Shown one piece after another: positions 1-6,561 of a stretch of 38,587 nt of DNA (positions within the stretch are counted from its first letter, which is position 1; each line of letters begins with the position of its first letter). The translations under genes were made by a program, and so were the position numbers. Source of the stretch: an uncultured Bacteroidales bacterium. GTDB lineage: Bacteria > Bacteroidota > Bacteroidia > Bacteroidales > Bacteroidaceae. Where the stretch lies: positions 1-38,587 of the forward strand of contig CALCYA010000043.1 in assembly GCA_937906165.1 (NCBI GenBank), in the 5' to 3' direction. The notes under the pieces are model-generated. The model saw nothing but the letters and a program-made list of their open reading frames with translations. It was not told the DNA's origin and did no database searches.

Positions 1-128
1 CCATCATATCCACCAACCTCACACCACCTCAAATATCCCAAGTATATGGAGAACGTATCGCTGACCGCATGAGGGAAATGATGGAGATTATCCCATTTAC
101 CAATTCCTCTTATAGGTTACTCAAATGA
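1..128 (+). CDS. DnaC/IstB-like ATP-binding protein, C-terminal end only
   Basis: An open frame enters from the left edge and stops with TGA at 126-128, giving about 41 residues. The tail reads STNLTPPQISQVYGERIADR followed by a short RMREMM-type helix. This resembles the C-terminal end of DnaC/IstB-family AAA+ ATPases, where a Thr-Asn-Leu strand (sensor region) is followed by a YGERI/R box-VII-like motif. In that family the protein loads replicative helicase or assists a transposase; in Bacteroidales such genes are common in prophages and mobile elements. The start and the Walker motifs lie outside the window, so the assignment rests on the tail alone. A strong hairpin follows directly after the stop. 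Confidence 0.5.
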   Translation, partial: IISTNLTPPQISQVYGERIADRMREMMEIIPFTNSSYRLLK

Positions 129-136
129 CAGCTAAA

Positions 137-190
137 GGCTCAACCGCATAGCAACGTATTGGCTAATGCCGTTGAGCCATCTTTTTCTTT
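137..190 (+). terminator. Long hairpin terminator after the DnaC-like gene
   Basis: GGCTCAAC at 137-144 pairs with GTTGAGCC at 171-178. The stem continues inward with partial pairing of GCATAGC and GCTAATGC, and a T-rich run follows at 180-190. It sits 9 bases after the stop codon of the partial gene, as expected for an intrinsic terminator. Confidence 0.7.
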
Positions 191-296
191 TGGCTTGCCA
201 AATGTACAATCTATCGGCTTAGAGGGAGCCTAATACCCCAAGCACCATTGTTGCTTGTGAGGTGTGCCGATATAACAGCAAGCTGGATTGGCAAAT
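190..296. other. Structured non-coding element, copy 1
   Basis: No coding frame is convincing here, but the stretch folds into nested stems. TTGCCAA(A)T at 195-203 pairs with ATTGGCAA at 287-294, and TATCGGC at 212-218 pairs with GCCGATA at 266-272. Inside these are a GGG/CCC hairpin whose loop contains AGCCTAATA (224-238) and a CACC/GGTG hairpin (243-264). A second element at 562-658 has the same order of stems, the same 5' motif TTGGCTTGCCAA and the same loop motif at the identical offset of 37 bases. The stem sequences differ but still pair. This could be a structured RNA or a DNA recombination/transposition signal; the strand is undecided. Confidence 0.5.
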
Positions 297-469
297 CTTG
301 CATCCAGGAGCAACCATTCATAATTCGTTCGTTGCAACGAATGAATTTCTCTTTTCCGACTTTGCAATGAAGTGCACCCCTCTAATCACATTTTGGGAAT
401 GATACAAACCTTTGACTTTTAGCCCTGATATAACTCTCATTTCCGTTTCTCGTTTCCACACCCCAATTT
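297..469. other. Non-coding stretch with one near-perfect hairpin
   Basis: No credible gene is visible. ATTCGTTCGTT at 323-333 faces AACGAATGAAT at 336-346 with a 2-base loop and one wobble, followed by a pyrimidine-rich run. This could be a terminator or part of the structured elements on either side. The rest shows no recognisable feature. Confidence 0.4.
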
Positions 470-700
470 TATCGGCTCTTTATTCTCAATTTTGGAAATG
501 AGAATTACATCTGCATGCTAGTCCATTGTCCAATGCAGGAAACGGCAAAAGAGCACCAACATTGGCTTGCCAAGTGTCCACTAAAAACGAAGTGGGGTAG
601 CCTAATACCCCGCCCATCAAAAATGGACGAGGGGCTATCCACTTCGAAACGGCAAGCCGAGGGTAAAAACAGACCGATAAAATATGAGAATTTGCCGATA
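470..700. other. Structured non-coding element, copy 2, with outer inverted arms
   Basis: The core, 562-658, has GGCTTGCC (564-571) pairing with GGCAAGCC (651-658), and CGAAGTGG (588-595) pairing with CCACTTCG (639-646). Inside are a GGGGT/ACCCC hairpin with loop AGCCTAAT (594-611) and a CCAT/ATGG hairpin (614-626). It matches copy 1 in architecture and in two conserved motifs with equal spacing. Outside it, TATCGGC (470-476) pairs with GCCGATA (694-700) and ATTCTCA (482-488) with TGAGAAT (685-691). ATTCTCA can alternatively pair locally with TGAGAAT at 499-505. The element ends 22 bases before the first inversion core at 723. Confidence 0.5.
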
Positions 701-722
701 TTAACCGCCACTTCCAAGACCG

Positions 723-737
723 ATAAATGATAATTTA
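723..737 (+). repeat. Inversion core site 1 (distal end of silent hsdS cassette)
   Basis: ATAAATGATAATTTA on the + strand is one of four exact copies. It starts a 73-bp arm (723-795) that repeats in inverted orientation at 3733-3805 with about five mismatches. The arm encodes, on the - strand, the conserved HsdS C-terminal end (KQRDELLPLLMNGQ-type). Confidence 0.85.
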
Positions 738-1431
738 CCAACACCTGACCATTCATTAGCAGTGGCAACAACTCGTCTCGCTGCTTAGTGAGATTCATAA
801 TCTCTTGGCTGTTATTTATAATGGCGTCAAAGATAGGTGACAGCCTTTCTTCCAACTTATTCGCAATATTTGTATTAGGTGGCAGAGCAATCGTACTTTG
901 CTTCAAATGGTCTTGTGTGATATGTCCCATTGTGGTTTTTCTTGCTTCTGCCATTCTCTTGAAATTCCCGATATAATCTATTAGTTGATAAAAGTAAAAA
1001 GAACGAGGATATCCATTGTTTGATGTGACTTTGAATATATGCTGGTTTAAGCCGCCATTGCCATATGCCCACAACATTACCTCTAATGATGCTGACCACG
1101 AAAATAATACATCACCATCATAGACTTTGACTGATTCTGGTATGTCGGATTTAACAAACTCCGTTTCTGAGGATATGCCGTCGTGCATTTCTTTGATTTT
1201 GATAACAGGCAGTTTGTTATCGTCTATTGGACGGATTTTTTGGCAAGCTAGACCATTGGTGTATTGTGCTATATCCAAAAGAGTTCCGCAATACCAACCA
1301 TCAGGTATTGCGCGCTTCAACTTCTCATTCCAGATCATCTTACCTCCACTCGATTTGTAAGGTTTGCCCTCCTCATTCGGGAAGTCAAACTGTACAAACC
1401 AATAGTCGTAGAGCTGCTTTGCCATCGCCTC

Positions 1432-1446
1432 TAAATTATCATTTAT
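1432..1446 (-). repeat. Inversion core site 2 (start of silent cassette)
   Basis: The same 15-bp core is on the - strand. It begins an arm of about 140 bp (about 1307-1446) that is repeated in inverted orientation at about 3064-3204 with roughly 85-90% identity by eye. The arm encodes the conserved central region of HsdS. Confidence 0.85.
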
Positions 1447-1464
1447 GTGTCCCGTTATATATTG

Positions 1465-1503
1465 ATAGTCTTATATTAAACTATACACTTAATGCAAGAC
1501 TAT
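1465..1503 (+). promoter_or_regulatory. Inverted repeat spanning the recombinase start
   Basis: ATAGTCTT (1465-1472) is repeated in inverted form as AAGACTAT (1496-1503), which covers codons 2-4 of the recombinase gene. The arms could form a stem that hides the ATG at 1492, or bind the recombinase itself. No clear TAnnTTTG box is seen upstream. Confidence 0.35.
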
Positions 1504-2496
1504 ATGAAAGAAACTTTTTTAGACGCTGTAATCCACCGATTAGAATCCAATTTTACAGCAGAGCAAATTGCGATGGTAGCAGGGATAGTAAAAGATGAAC
1601 TATTCAAGCATGAAATTAGCACTAAAGCAAGTGATGAAGAGGTTAGAAAACGAGAAAACTCACAACTCGTAGGAGTATTTCTTTCAGCTAAACGCATCGA
1701 AGGATGTTCCGAGAAAACCATCCATTATTACCAATCTTCTATTGAAAAATTGCTGATGGAGATTCAAAAACAAGTCTGTGAAATAACAACAAACGACATC
1801 CGTTGCTATCTTGCAGCACAGCAGGACACAAAACAATTAAGCAAAGTCACCATTGATAACCTCCGCAGAATATTCTCCAGCTTCTTTTCATGGTTGGAGG
1901 ATGAGGATTATATCACTAAAAGTCCGGTTCGCAGAATACACAAGGTGCGAACAGATACACTTGTTAAGGAAGTGTTGAGTGATGAGAGCATGGAGGTATT
2001 ACGTGATGGTTGCACCGAAATTCGTGACATTGCAATGATTGACCTATTGGCAAGCACCGGTATTCGTGTAGGAGAACTTGTTAAAATGAACCGTGATGAT
2101 ATAGATTTTCAAGAACGGCAGTGCGTGGTCTTTGGTAAGGGTAACAAGGAACGAGAAGTTTACTTCAATGCCCGCACCAAAATACACCTAAAACGATATT
2201 TAGAACAACGAACTGATAGCAATCCTGCATTATTTGTTGGTCTTTCAGCCCCTTATACACGGTTGAGCATTAGCGGTGTTGAATCACGTTTGCGACTATT
2301 AGGAAAACGCGCCAATATTCTAAAAGTCCATCCGCATAAGTTTAGAAGAACGCTTGCTACTATGGCTATAGACAAAGGTATGCCCATAGAACAAGTACAA
2401 AAACTGCTTGGACACGTTAAGATTGATACAACCCTACATTATGCAATGGTAAACCAAACAAATGTAAAACTAGCACATCGCAAATTCCTCGGGTAG
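1492..2496 (+). CDS. Tyrosine recombinase of the hsdS inversion system
   Basis: This 334-residue protein is of the phage-integrase/XerC-D type. An N-terminal SAM-like core-binding domain spans about residues 55-150. The catalytic domain has the expected residues: R192 in the TGIRVGEL box, K216 in GKGNKER, H282 and R285 in the HKFRR box, H308 in LLGH, and the nucleophile Y317. All catalytic positions are intact, so it should be active. It lies between the silent hsdS cassette and the complete hsdS, inside the invertible region. Recombinases in this position in Bacteroidales type I restriction loci shuffle hsdS halves; that it acts on the 15-bp cores here is inference. A second in-frame ATG lies at 1504. 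Confidence 0.93.
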   Translation: MQDYMKETFLDAVIHRLESNFTAEQIAMVAGIVKDELFKHEISTKASDEEVRKRENSQLVGVFLSAKRIEGCSEKTIHYYQSSIEKLLMEIQKQVCEITTNDIRCYLAAQQDTKQLSKVTIDNLRRIFSSFFSWLEDEDYITKSPVRRIHKVRTDTLVKEVLSDESMEVLRDGCTEIRDIAMIDLLASTGIRVGELVKMNRDDIDFQERQCVVFGKGNKEREVYFNARTKIHLKRYLEQRTDSNPALFVGLSAPYTRLSISGVESRLRLLGKRANILKVHPHKFRRTLATMAIDKGMPIEQVQKLLGHVKIDTTLHYAMVNQTNVKLAHRKFLG

Positions 2497-2561
2497 CTTG
2501 TAAAATAGCATTTTATTTATCTTTAGCAGGGGCGGTTTAGCTGTTTCTGCCAAAATTCGTG

Positions 2562-2569
2562 TACCTTTG
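2562..2569 (+). promoter_or_regulatory. Promoter of the complete hsdS
   Basis: TACCTTTG fits the Bacteroidales -7 consensus TAnnTTTG and lies 17 bases before the ATG of hsdS. The -33 element is weak (TTTAG near 2536). It gives the + strand hsdS its own transcription start, separate from hsdR/hsdM on the other strand. Confidence 0.6.
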
Positions 2570-2586
2570 CAGAAAAATATCGAAGT

Positions 2587-3816
2587 ATGAGATTAGCGGA
2601 GATTGCAACATATGTTAATGAGAAAATAAGCAGTTCAAATATTACTTTGGACCAATATGTTACGACTGATTCTTTGTTGCAAGACAAGAGAGGTAGAGAA
2701 TGTGCCCAAAATTTACCTCCTGTTGTAACGAACCTAACACATTATCAGCCAGGCGATGTGTTAGTTGCCAATATTCGACCCTATCTCAAAAAAATATGGT
2801 TCGCAGATTATTCTGGCGGGGCATCTTCAGATGTCTTAGTTTTTAGAGCCAAAAATCTATCTGACTCATCTTTTGTATATGCAATCCTTATGCAGGATGC
2901 TTTTTATGATTATGCAATGAAAGGTGCAAAAGGTAGTAAAATGCCTCGTGGAGACAAAGATCAAATTATGAGATATGAAATTCCGACATTCTCTCCCGAA
3001 CAGAGAAAGAATATCGGAAAGCTCATCACAGATATTGAGTCTAAAATAGCGGTCAATCGTCAGATAAATGATAATTTAGAGGCGATGGCGAAGCAATTGT
3101 ATGATTATTGGTTTGTTCAGTTTGACTTCCCGAATGAGGAGGGAAAACCTTACAAATCAAGCGGCGGTAAGATGGTTTGGAATGAAAAGTTGAAGCGAGA
3201 AATTCCCGAGGGTTGGAATGTAGTGACTCTCATAGATTTTGCGGAGATAAAGAACGGAGCTACGCCTTCGACAGCAAACCCTTTGAATTATGGAGGGAAT
3301 ATAATCTGGATAACTCCAAAAGATCTATCCGATCAGCAATCTAAATTTGTATATCAAGGAGAGAGGAATATAAGTCAACTGGGATATGATTCTTGCAGTA
3401 CAAATCTATTGCCAGCCAATTCTGTATTACTGTCAAGTCGTGCTCCTATCGGACTTGTTTCGATTGCCATGAATGAATTGTGTACTAATCAGGGATTCAA
3501 AAGTCTTGTTCCGCATGACGCCAATAACTCTTTGTATTTGTACTACTACATCAAGCATCATATAAAGCAAATTGAACAACTTGGTACAGGAACTACATTT
3601 AAGGAGGTATCAAGAGAGGATTTATGTAAATTCCCTATACTAATGCCTTGTAATGCATTGAGATACTTACAATGGGTTGAGAGAATGACACAAATCGCAG
3701 ATGAACAGTTTATTCTTACAAAAGAGATAGCAAATCTCACTAAACAGCGAGACGAGTTGTTGCCTCTGCTAATGAATGGCCAAGTGTCGGTAAATTATCA
3801 TTTATCGCACGATTAA
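2587..3816 (+). CDS. hsdS: Type I restriction enzyme specificity subunit, complete
   Basis: This 409-residue HsdS would give DNA-sequence specificity to the HsdM/HsdR complex encoded at 7270-12149. The first target-recognition domain covers about residues 1-140. A conserved helix with INDNL (160-164) leads into AMAKQLYDYWFVQFDF, then a linker. The second recognition domain (about 200-370) follows, and the C-terminal helix carries TKQRDELLPLLMNG. The length is typical of the family. Core site 3 lies exactly at the INDNL codons and core site 4 at the C-terminal VNYHLS codons, so the entire second half is a flippable cassette. The last 77 bases overlap the - strand hsdS half. In this assembly it is the only full-length specificity gene. 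Confidence 0.93.
   Translation: MRLAEIATYVNEKISSSNITLDQYVTTDSLLQDKRGRECAQNLPPVVTNLTHYQPGDVLVANIRPYLKKIWFADYSGGASSDVLVFRAKNLSDSSFVYAILMQDAFYDYAMKGAKGSKMPRGDKDQIMRYEIPTFSPEQRKNIGKLITDIESKIAVNRQINDNLEAMAKQLYDYWFVQFDFPNEEGKPYKSSGGKMVWNEKLKREIPEGWNVVTLIDFAEIKNGATPSTANPLNYGGNIIWITPKDLSDQQSKFVYQGERNISQLGYDSCSTNLLPANSVLLSSRAPIGLVSIAMNELCTNQGFKSLVPHDANNSLYLYYYIKHHIKQIEQLGTGTTFKEVSREDLCKFPILMPCNALRYLQWVERMTQIADEQFILTKEIANLTKQRDELLPLLMNGQVSVNYHLSHD
3064..3078 (+). repeat. Inversion core site 3 (junction in active hsdS)
   Basis: This exact copy of ATAAATGATAATTTA encodes INDNL at the border between the two halves of the complete HsdS. It is inverted relative to site 2 (1432-1446) and site 4 (3791-3805), so recombination with either would invert the segment between. 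Confidence 0.85.
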
Positions 3817-4297
3817 GGGCTATCTTTTGATCAAGAGAACACAATAACTGCCCAATGCGTTTTTGCTCTTCCATAGCAGGAAGAGTCGGCAGCTCAATAT
3901 TTAGAAAATCTGTAGGGTCGATACGCTTATGGCTTCCAGAAGTATTAGCATTTTGACCACAAAGATAATTGGTTATCTGGTCTGAGATTAGGAGGTAATA
4001 ACAGTATTGATAATCAACCTTGTTCTCATCAATTACCAATGGCAAAAACTCTGTTGAGCATATTTTATTATCATCAATATTGTCTATTCTCCAAACGCGT
4101 TTAAACCTTACATTGAGTTTGTTAAACAATATACACTTATCAGGAACAGTATATTTATTACTCTGTATTTCACTTCCATCAAGCTCTTCCCTTGTTTGGT
4201 TATTATCAAATGAAGGTAAACTATACAAACTGTATTTCTTGCCAGACTGTGGGGAAATAGAGTTCGTTACTAATGTTACTATATCTTGTATTTTCAT
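3740..4297 (-). CDS. hsdS: HsdS N-terminal half, truncated acceptor gene in the hsdRM operon
   Basis: This 185-residue protein has one target-recognition domain (about 1-140), different from that at 2587. The conserved helix QKRIGQLLCSLDQKIALNRA then leads into INDNL (165-169). After the core, the frame runs 16 residues into the antisense of the neighbouring cassette's 3' end and stops. The ATG overlaps the stop of the upstream membrane-protein gene by 4 bases (ATGA), so it is translationally coupled as the last gene of the hsdR-hsdM operon. Inversion of 3079-3790 between sites 3 and 4 would complete it to a full HsdS. In the present state it could be inert, or a single-domain HsdS acting as a dimer, as reported for some truncated HsdS proteins. 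Confidence 0.85.
   Translation of the reverse strand: MKIQDIVTLVTNSISPQSGKKYSLYSLPSFDNNQTREELDGSEIQSNKYTVPDKCILFNKLNVRFKRVWRIDNIDDNKICSTEFLPLVIDENKVDYQYCYYLLISDQITNYLCGQNANTSGSHKRIDPTDFLNIELPTLPAMEEQKRIGQLLCSLDQKIALNRAINDNLPTLGHSLAEATTRLAV
3791..3805 (-). repeat. Inversion core site 4 (cassette end and acceptor junction)
   Basis: This exact copy of the 15-bp core lies on the - strand. Read on -, it encodes INDNL of the truncated hsdS half; read on +, it is part of the VNYHLS end of the complete hsdS. One site therefore serves as junction for one gene and C-terminus for the other. Confidence 0.85.
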
Positions 4298-5037
4298 TGT
4301 TGTTGAATGGATATACTATCATGAACAATACTATCATTGATAATTTTTATATTATCAATAGACTCTGTGGTAGCCAAGCTATCGCACATTAATGTTACTG
4401 GTTTTGTCTCTATTTTGGTTATTATACCATTATATTGAGACTTTACTAAGGTAAACGGGATAAAAAACGCAGTTGCTATAGGTATAATAATAGCGGCCAA
4501 AAACGCACACATAGCCAATCTATAGGATCTTATGGCAATTTTATTGGCTTGTTCCGCCTTTTGAATTTGTTCTTGATGTCTGCGTTCCTCGTCTGAAATA
4601 TAACCATTAGCAACTAGATTTTTAAGGTCTTGCGTTACAATGATGTAATGACGAAGTGAGTCCTGTATAATTTCTGCTGTAACACTATCTATATGAACTG
4701 TTACTGCGTTAAGATTTTCTTTTGAGAAATCAGCCACATTGGACAATTCATTAACACTATTATTTTCAATTAAATATATAAGCCGATTATCGGCTAAATA
4801 CTGAATTAATCTAGATTGAATAATAATTTGTTGTTGAACAGATAATAAATTATCAATATTCACAGAATCAATTTCCCTATAAAATATCAAATGACCAGGT
4901 TCTTGAACATTGTAATCAACCTTATTGTTATAAAAAATATCATAATAAGCATTAATAAGTACATATTGAAGACTCCTTGATGCGTCATTTACAATACGAT
5001 TAATAACACGCTGTTCTTCTATACTAAAACTTCTCAT
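4294..5037 (-). CDS. Membrane protein of unknown function in the restriction operon
   Basis: About 247 residues from the ATG at 5037; the frame is open to 5085, but that start would overlap the upstream gene. A mostly helical hydrophilic region of about 170 residues ends in a charged stretch (ERRHQEQIQKAEQANK). One long or two short membrane segments follow (CAFLAAIIIPIATAFFIPF), then a tail of about 50 residues rich in Asp, Ser and Ile. I do not recognise a family. The downstream hsdS half starts within its stop codon. The upstream gene also encodes a small protein with a membrane segment, 16 bases away, so the two may form a pair. A role linked to restriction or an embedded second defence function is inference from position only. 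Confidence 0.6.
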   Translation of the reverse strand: MRSFSIEEQRVINRIVNDASRSLQYVLINAYYDIFYNNKVDYNVQEPGHLIFYREIDSVNIDNLLSVQQQIIIQSRLIQYLADNRLIYLIENNSVNELSNVADFSKENLNAVTVHIDSVTAEIIQDSLRHYIIVTQDLKNLVANGYISDEERRHQEQIQKAEQANKIAIRSYRLAMCAFLAAIIIPIATAFFIPFTLVKSQYNGIITKIETKPVTLMCDSLATTESIDNIKIINDSIVHDSISIQQQ

Positions 5038-5053
5038 ACAAATACCTTTTAAA

Positions 5054-5470
5054 TTATTTCGTTGCCTTTTTAATATAATTGTCAATCAAAGCGAGATTAA
5101 CCACCAGTTCTTTACGTTGGTGCAATAGAGCATCCAAGTACTCCTTCCTTTTTATTTGCCCTTCTATTGCTTCAATATCATCAATTCGAGCACCTCTGCC
5201 AAAAAATGGATAATGCTCTGTTTCGAGATCCTCTTTAGCATCCTTTATCCGTTTATCTAGTTCCGTCAATTTGCTCTGGCATTTTCGTTGAGCCTCTACA
5301 ATATCAAGATTATTGGCAGCAATAAAAACATCAAGCAGATTATGAATTGCATCAATTTGCTTTTGTGCATCCTTTGATGAACTGCGTGCAATACACAAGG
5401 CAACTATTATCGCAATCACACTAATTATTGGACTTAGCAAAGTTGCCCATTGAATCAGAATATCCATCAT
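5054..5470 (-). CDS. Small membrane-anchored coiled-coil protein
   Basis: This 138-residue protein has one N-terminal membrane segment (about residues 8-28, LLSPIISVIAIIVALCI). A long, highly charged helical region predicted to form a coiled coil follows. The layout is of an inner-membrane anchor with a cytoplasmic helical domain. No enzyme motif is visible and I do not recognise the family. It lies 9 bases after the 128-residue gene and 16 bases before the next membrane-protein gene, on the same strand as hsdR/hsdM, so co-transcription is likely. Confidence 0.55.
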   Translation of the reverse strand: MMDILIQWATLLSPIISVIAIIVALCIARSSSKDAQKQIDAIHNLLDVFIAANNLDIVEAQRKCQSKLTELDKRIKDAKEDLETEHYPFFGRGARIDDIEAIEGQIKRKEYLDALLHQRKELVVNLALIDNYIKKATK

Positions 5471-5479
5471 AATTTCCTC

Positions 5480-5866
5480 TTATAAATCTTCATACAGTTC
5501 TTTATCCTCCTCAAGAAGATATTCGTATTTTGTACCCTTTAGGCTCTCTCTATCGTACTCTTTACGGTACTCCATAATATAGAATCCCACCACTTCAGGG
5601 TATGTGTATAGATAGGTGCGGCATACTTTCTTGAAAAGCACAAGCATTTTCTCATTTCCCACGAAATCAAACATCCAAGTTAGAAGATTGTCTACCTCAT
5701 CTTTAGTGGCTTTTCTATTGCAAATATCATTAACCAATGGCGTGTATTCAATAACAGCACGCTCTTGAATACCCGCCAAAGTTTCGGCTAACTTAGAGAT
5801 CTTTTCTTCTAAACTTTCTTTATTTTGCTTATCTATAGTGGTCATTTTGCACGTATTTTGAAACAT
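5480..5866 (-). CDS. Conserved small acidic protein of type I restriction loci
   Basis: This 128-residue protein has an alternative ATG at 5845 that gives 121 residues. It is helical, starting with a lysine/glutamate-rich segment. Then come AGIQERAVIEYTPLVNDICN, a DEVDNLLTWMFDF segment, and a tyrosine-rich part (TYLYTYPEVVGFYIMEYRKE) ending in an acidic tail. I associate this type of protein with hsdM-hsdS neighbourhoods in Bacteroidales from general familiarity, but no function is known to me. No catalytic motif is evident. It may be an accessory or immunity protein. The 110-bp gap upstream holds an oppositely directed promoter. Confidence 0.6.
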   Translation of the reverse strand: MFQNTCKMTTIDKQNKESLEEKISKLAETLAGIQERAVIEYTPLVNDICNRKATKDEVDNLLTWMFDFVGNEKMLVLFKKVCRTYLYTYPEVVGFYIMEYRKEYDRESLKGTKYEYLLEEDKELYEDL

Positions 5867-5901
5867 TTTAGCCGTTAAAGCGTTAAAAGTGCGGGCAATC
5901 C

Positions 5902-5932
5902 TTGGAAATACATATAAAATGTATTACCTTTG
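5902..5932 (+). promoter_or_regulatory. Well-formed promoter facing against the restriction operon
   Basis: TACCTTTG at 5925-5932 matches the TAnnTTTG -7 box, and a TTGG at 5902-5905 lies about 19 bases upstream, close to the normal Bacteroidales spacing. It points right, into the 3' ends of - strand genes, with no + strand gene downstream. It may drive an antisense or small RNA, or be left from a lost gene. Confidence 0.5.
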
Positions 5933-5976
5933 CACCATCTCAGCAACCATGTGTTGAAAGAGTTACGGAGGCGGCA

Positions 5977-6561
5977 TTATTGTCGTCTCTTGCTTTTTAT
6001 CTCTGTCTGAATCATCTCCACTAGTTCATCGGGAGTGCTAATACCTGCACCAGCTCCGTTTTTCCATGCCTCGTATTCCTTTAGTTTCCTGCGAGTTTCA
6101 TGAGAGTGCGTAGAAATGAATGCAGTCCATAGAAGCACATACGTTTCGCGAACCTCTAGAACAACGAAATAATCATAATCGCCTTCAACATCAAGCAGAA
6201 TACATACTCTATTCTCTGAATTCTTTCGAGATTGTCTCCAAAATCTTAAATTCCAAATCTCTACATTCTCCACACTAGGCTTAGCCCATCCAATTCTTTC
6301 GCATCTTCTTAAATCTGGTAAACGTTCAGACTCAACTTCTCCTTCGTGTGTCATATGATAAAATGTATACGCACGATCTTGGAATATAGGATTAAATTTC
6401 ATCTTAAGTTCATGTGAACCAAAGTGTGCTTTGTGCTTAATGAAATCGTTGTGGAAAATCTCATATACTGCATCAATATATGATGCATAGTTCCCTCCAA
6501 AGTCATTAAGTTCTATAATTAGAGGTAAATTATTGAGTGATATCATTTCTGGGGATGCCAA
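5977..6561 (-). CDS. Putative BECR/RelE-fold nuclease-like protein
   Basis: The protein has 194 residues. The central part has a run RRCERIGWAKPSVENVEIWN, then aromatic and basic strands (LRFWRQ...NRVCILLD). Next come YDYFVVLEVRETYVLLWTAF and a conserved-looking H-E-x-R-R-K-L-x-x-E-Y-E segment. This strand pattern with a late His/Arg resembles phage-associated barnase-EndoU-ColicinE5/D-RelE-like (PBECR) nucleases, but the match is from memory and moderate. The start overlaps the end of the DUF3800 gene by 19 bases, so the two are probably translated together and may act as a pair. Alternative: an uncharacterised accessory protein. Confidence 0.5.
   Translation of the reverse strand: MASPEMISLNNLPLIIELNDFGGNYASYIDAVYEIFHNDFIKHKAHFGSHELKMKFNPIFQDRAYTFYHMTHEGEVESERLPDLRRCERIGWAKPSVENVEIWNLRFWRQSRKNSENRVCILLDVEGDYDYFVVLEVRETYVLLWTAFISTHSHETRRKLKEYEAWKNGAGAGISTPDELVEMIQTEIKSKRRQ

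Larger units (their letters stand above)
723..1446 (-). pseudogene. hsdS: Silent hsdS C-terminal cassette (second target-recognition half)
   Basis: Read on the - strand, this encodes an HsdS second half without an N-terminal half. It starts at the junction core (1446-1432, INDNL) and continues with EAMAKQLYDYWFVQFDFPNE, the conserved central region. A target-recognition domain follows, then the conserved C-terminal region ending NYHLS at 723. Compared with the active gene at 3079-3816, both ends are nearly identical but the recognition domain (QYTNGLACQK... region) is different. The frame remains open to 505, but the residues beyond 723 do not resemble HsdS. There is no start or N-terminal half upstream, so it is a storage copy that could be expressed after inversion between cores at 1432-1446 and 3064-3078. 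Confidence 0.85.

Noticed and set aside
190..700. Integron attC sites or a retron RNA
   Set aside because: The elements are palindrome-rich, but no integron R/L box consensus is visible and no reverse transcriptase gene is in the window.
505..722. Extension of the silent hsdS frame to 505
   Set aside because: Beyond 723 the translation no longer resembles HsdS and runs antisense through the structured element, so it is read-through.
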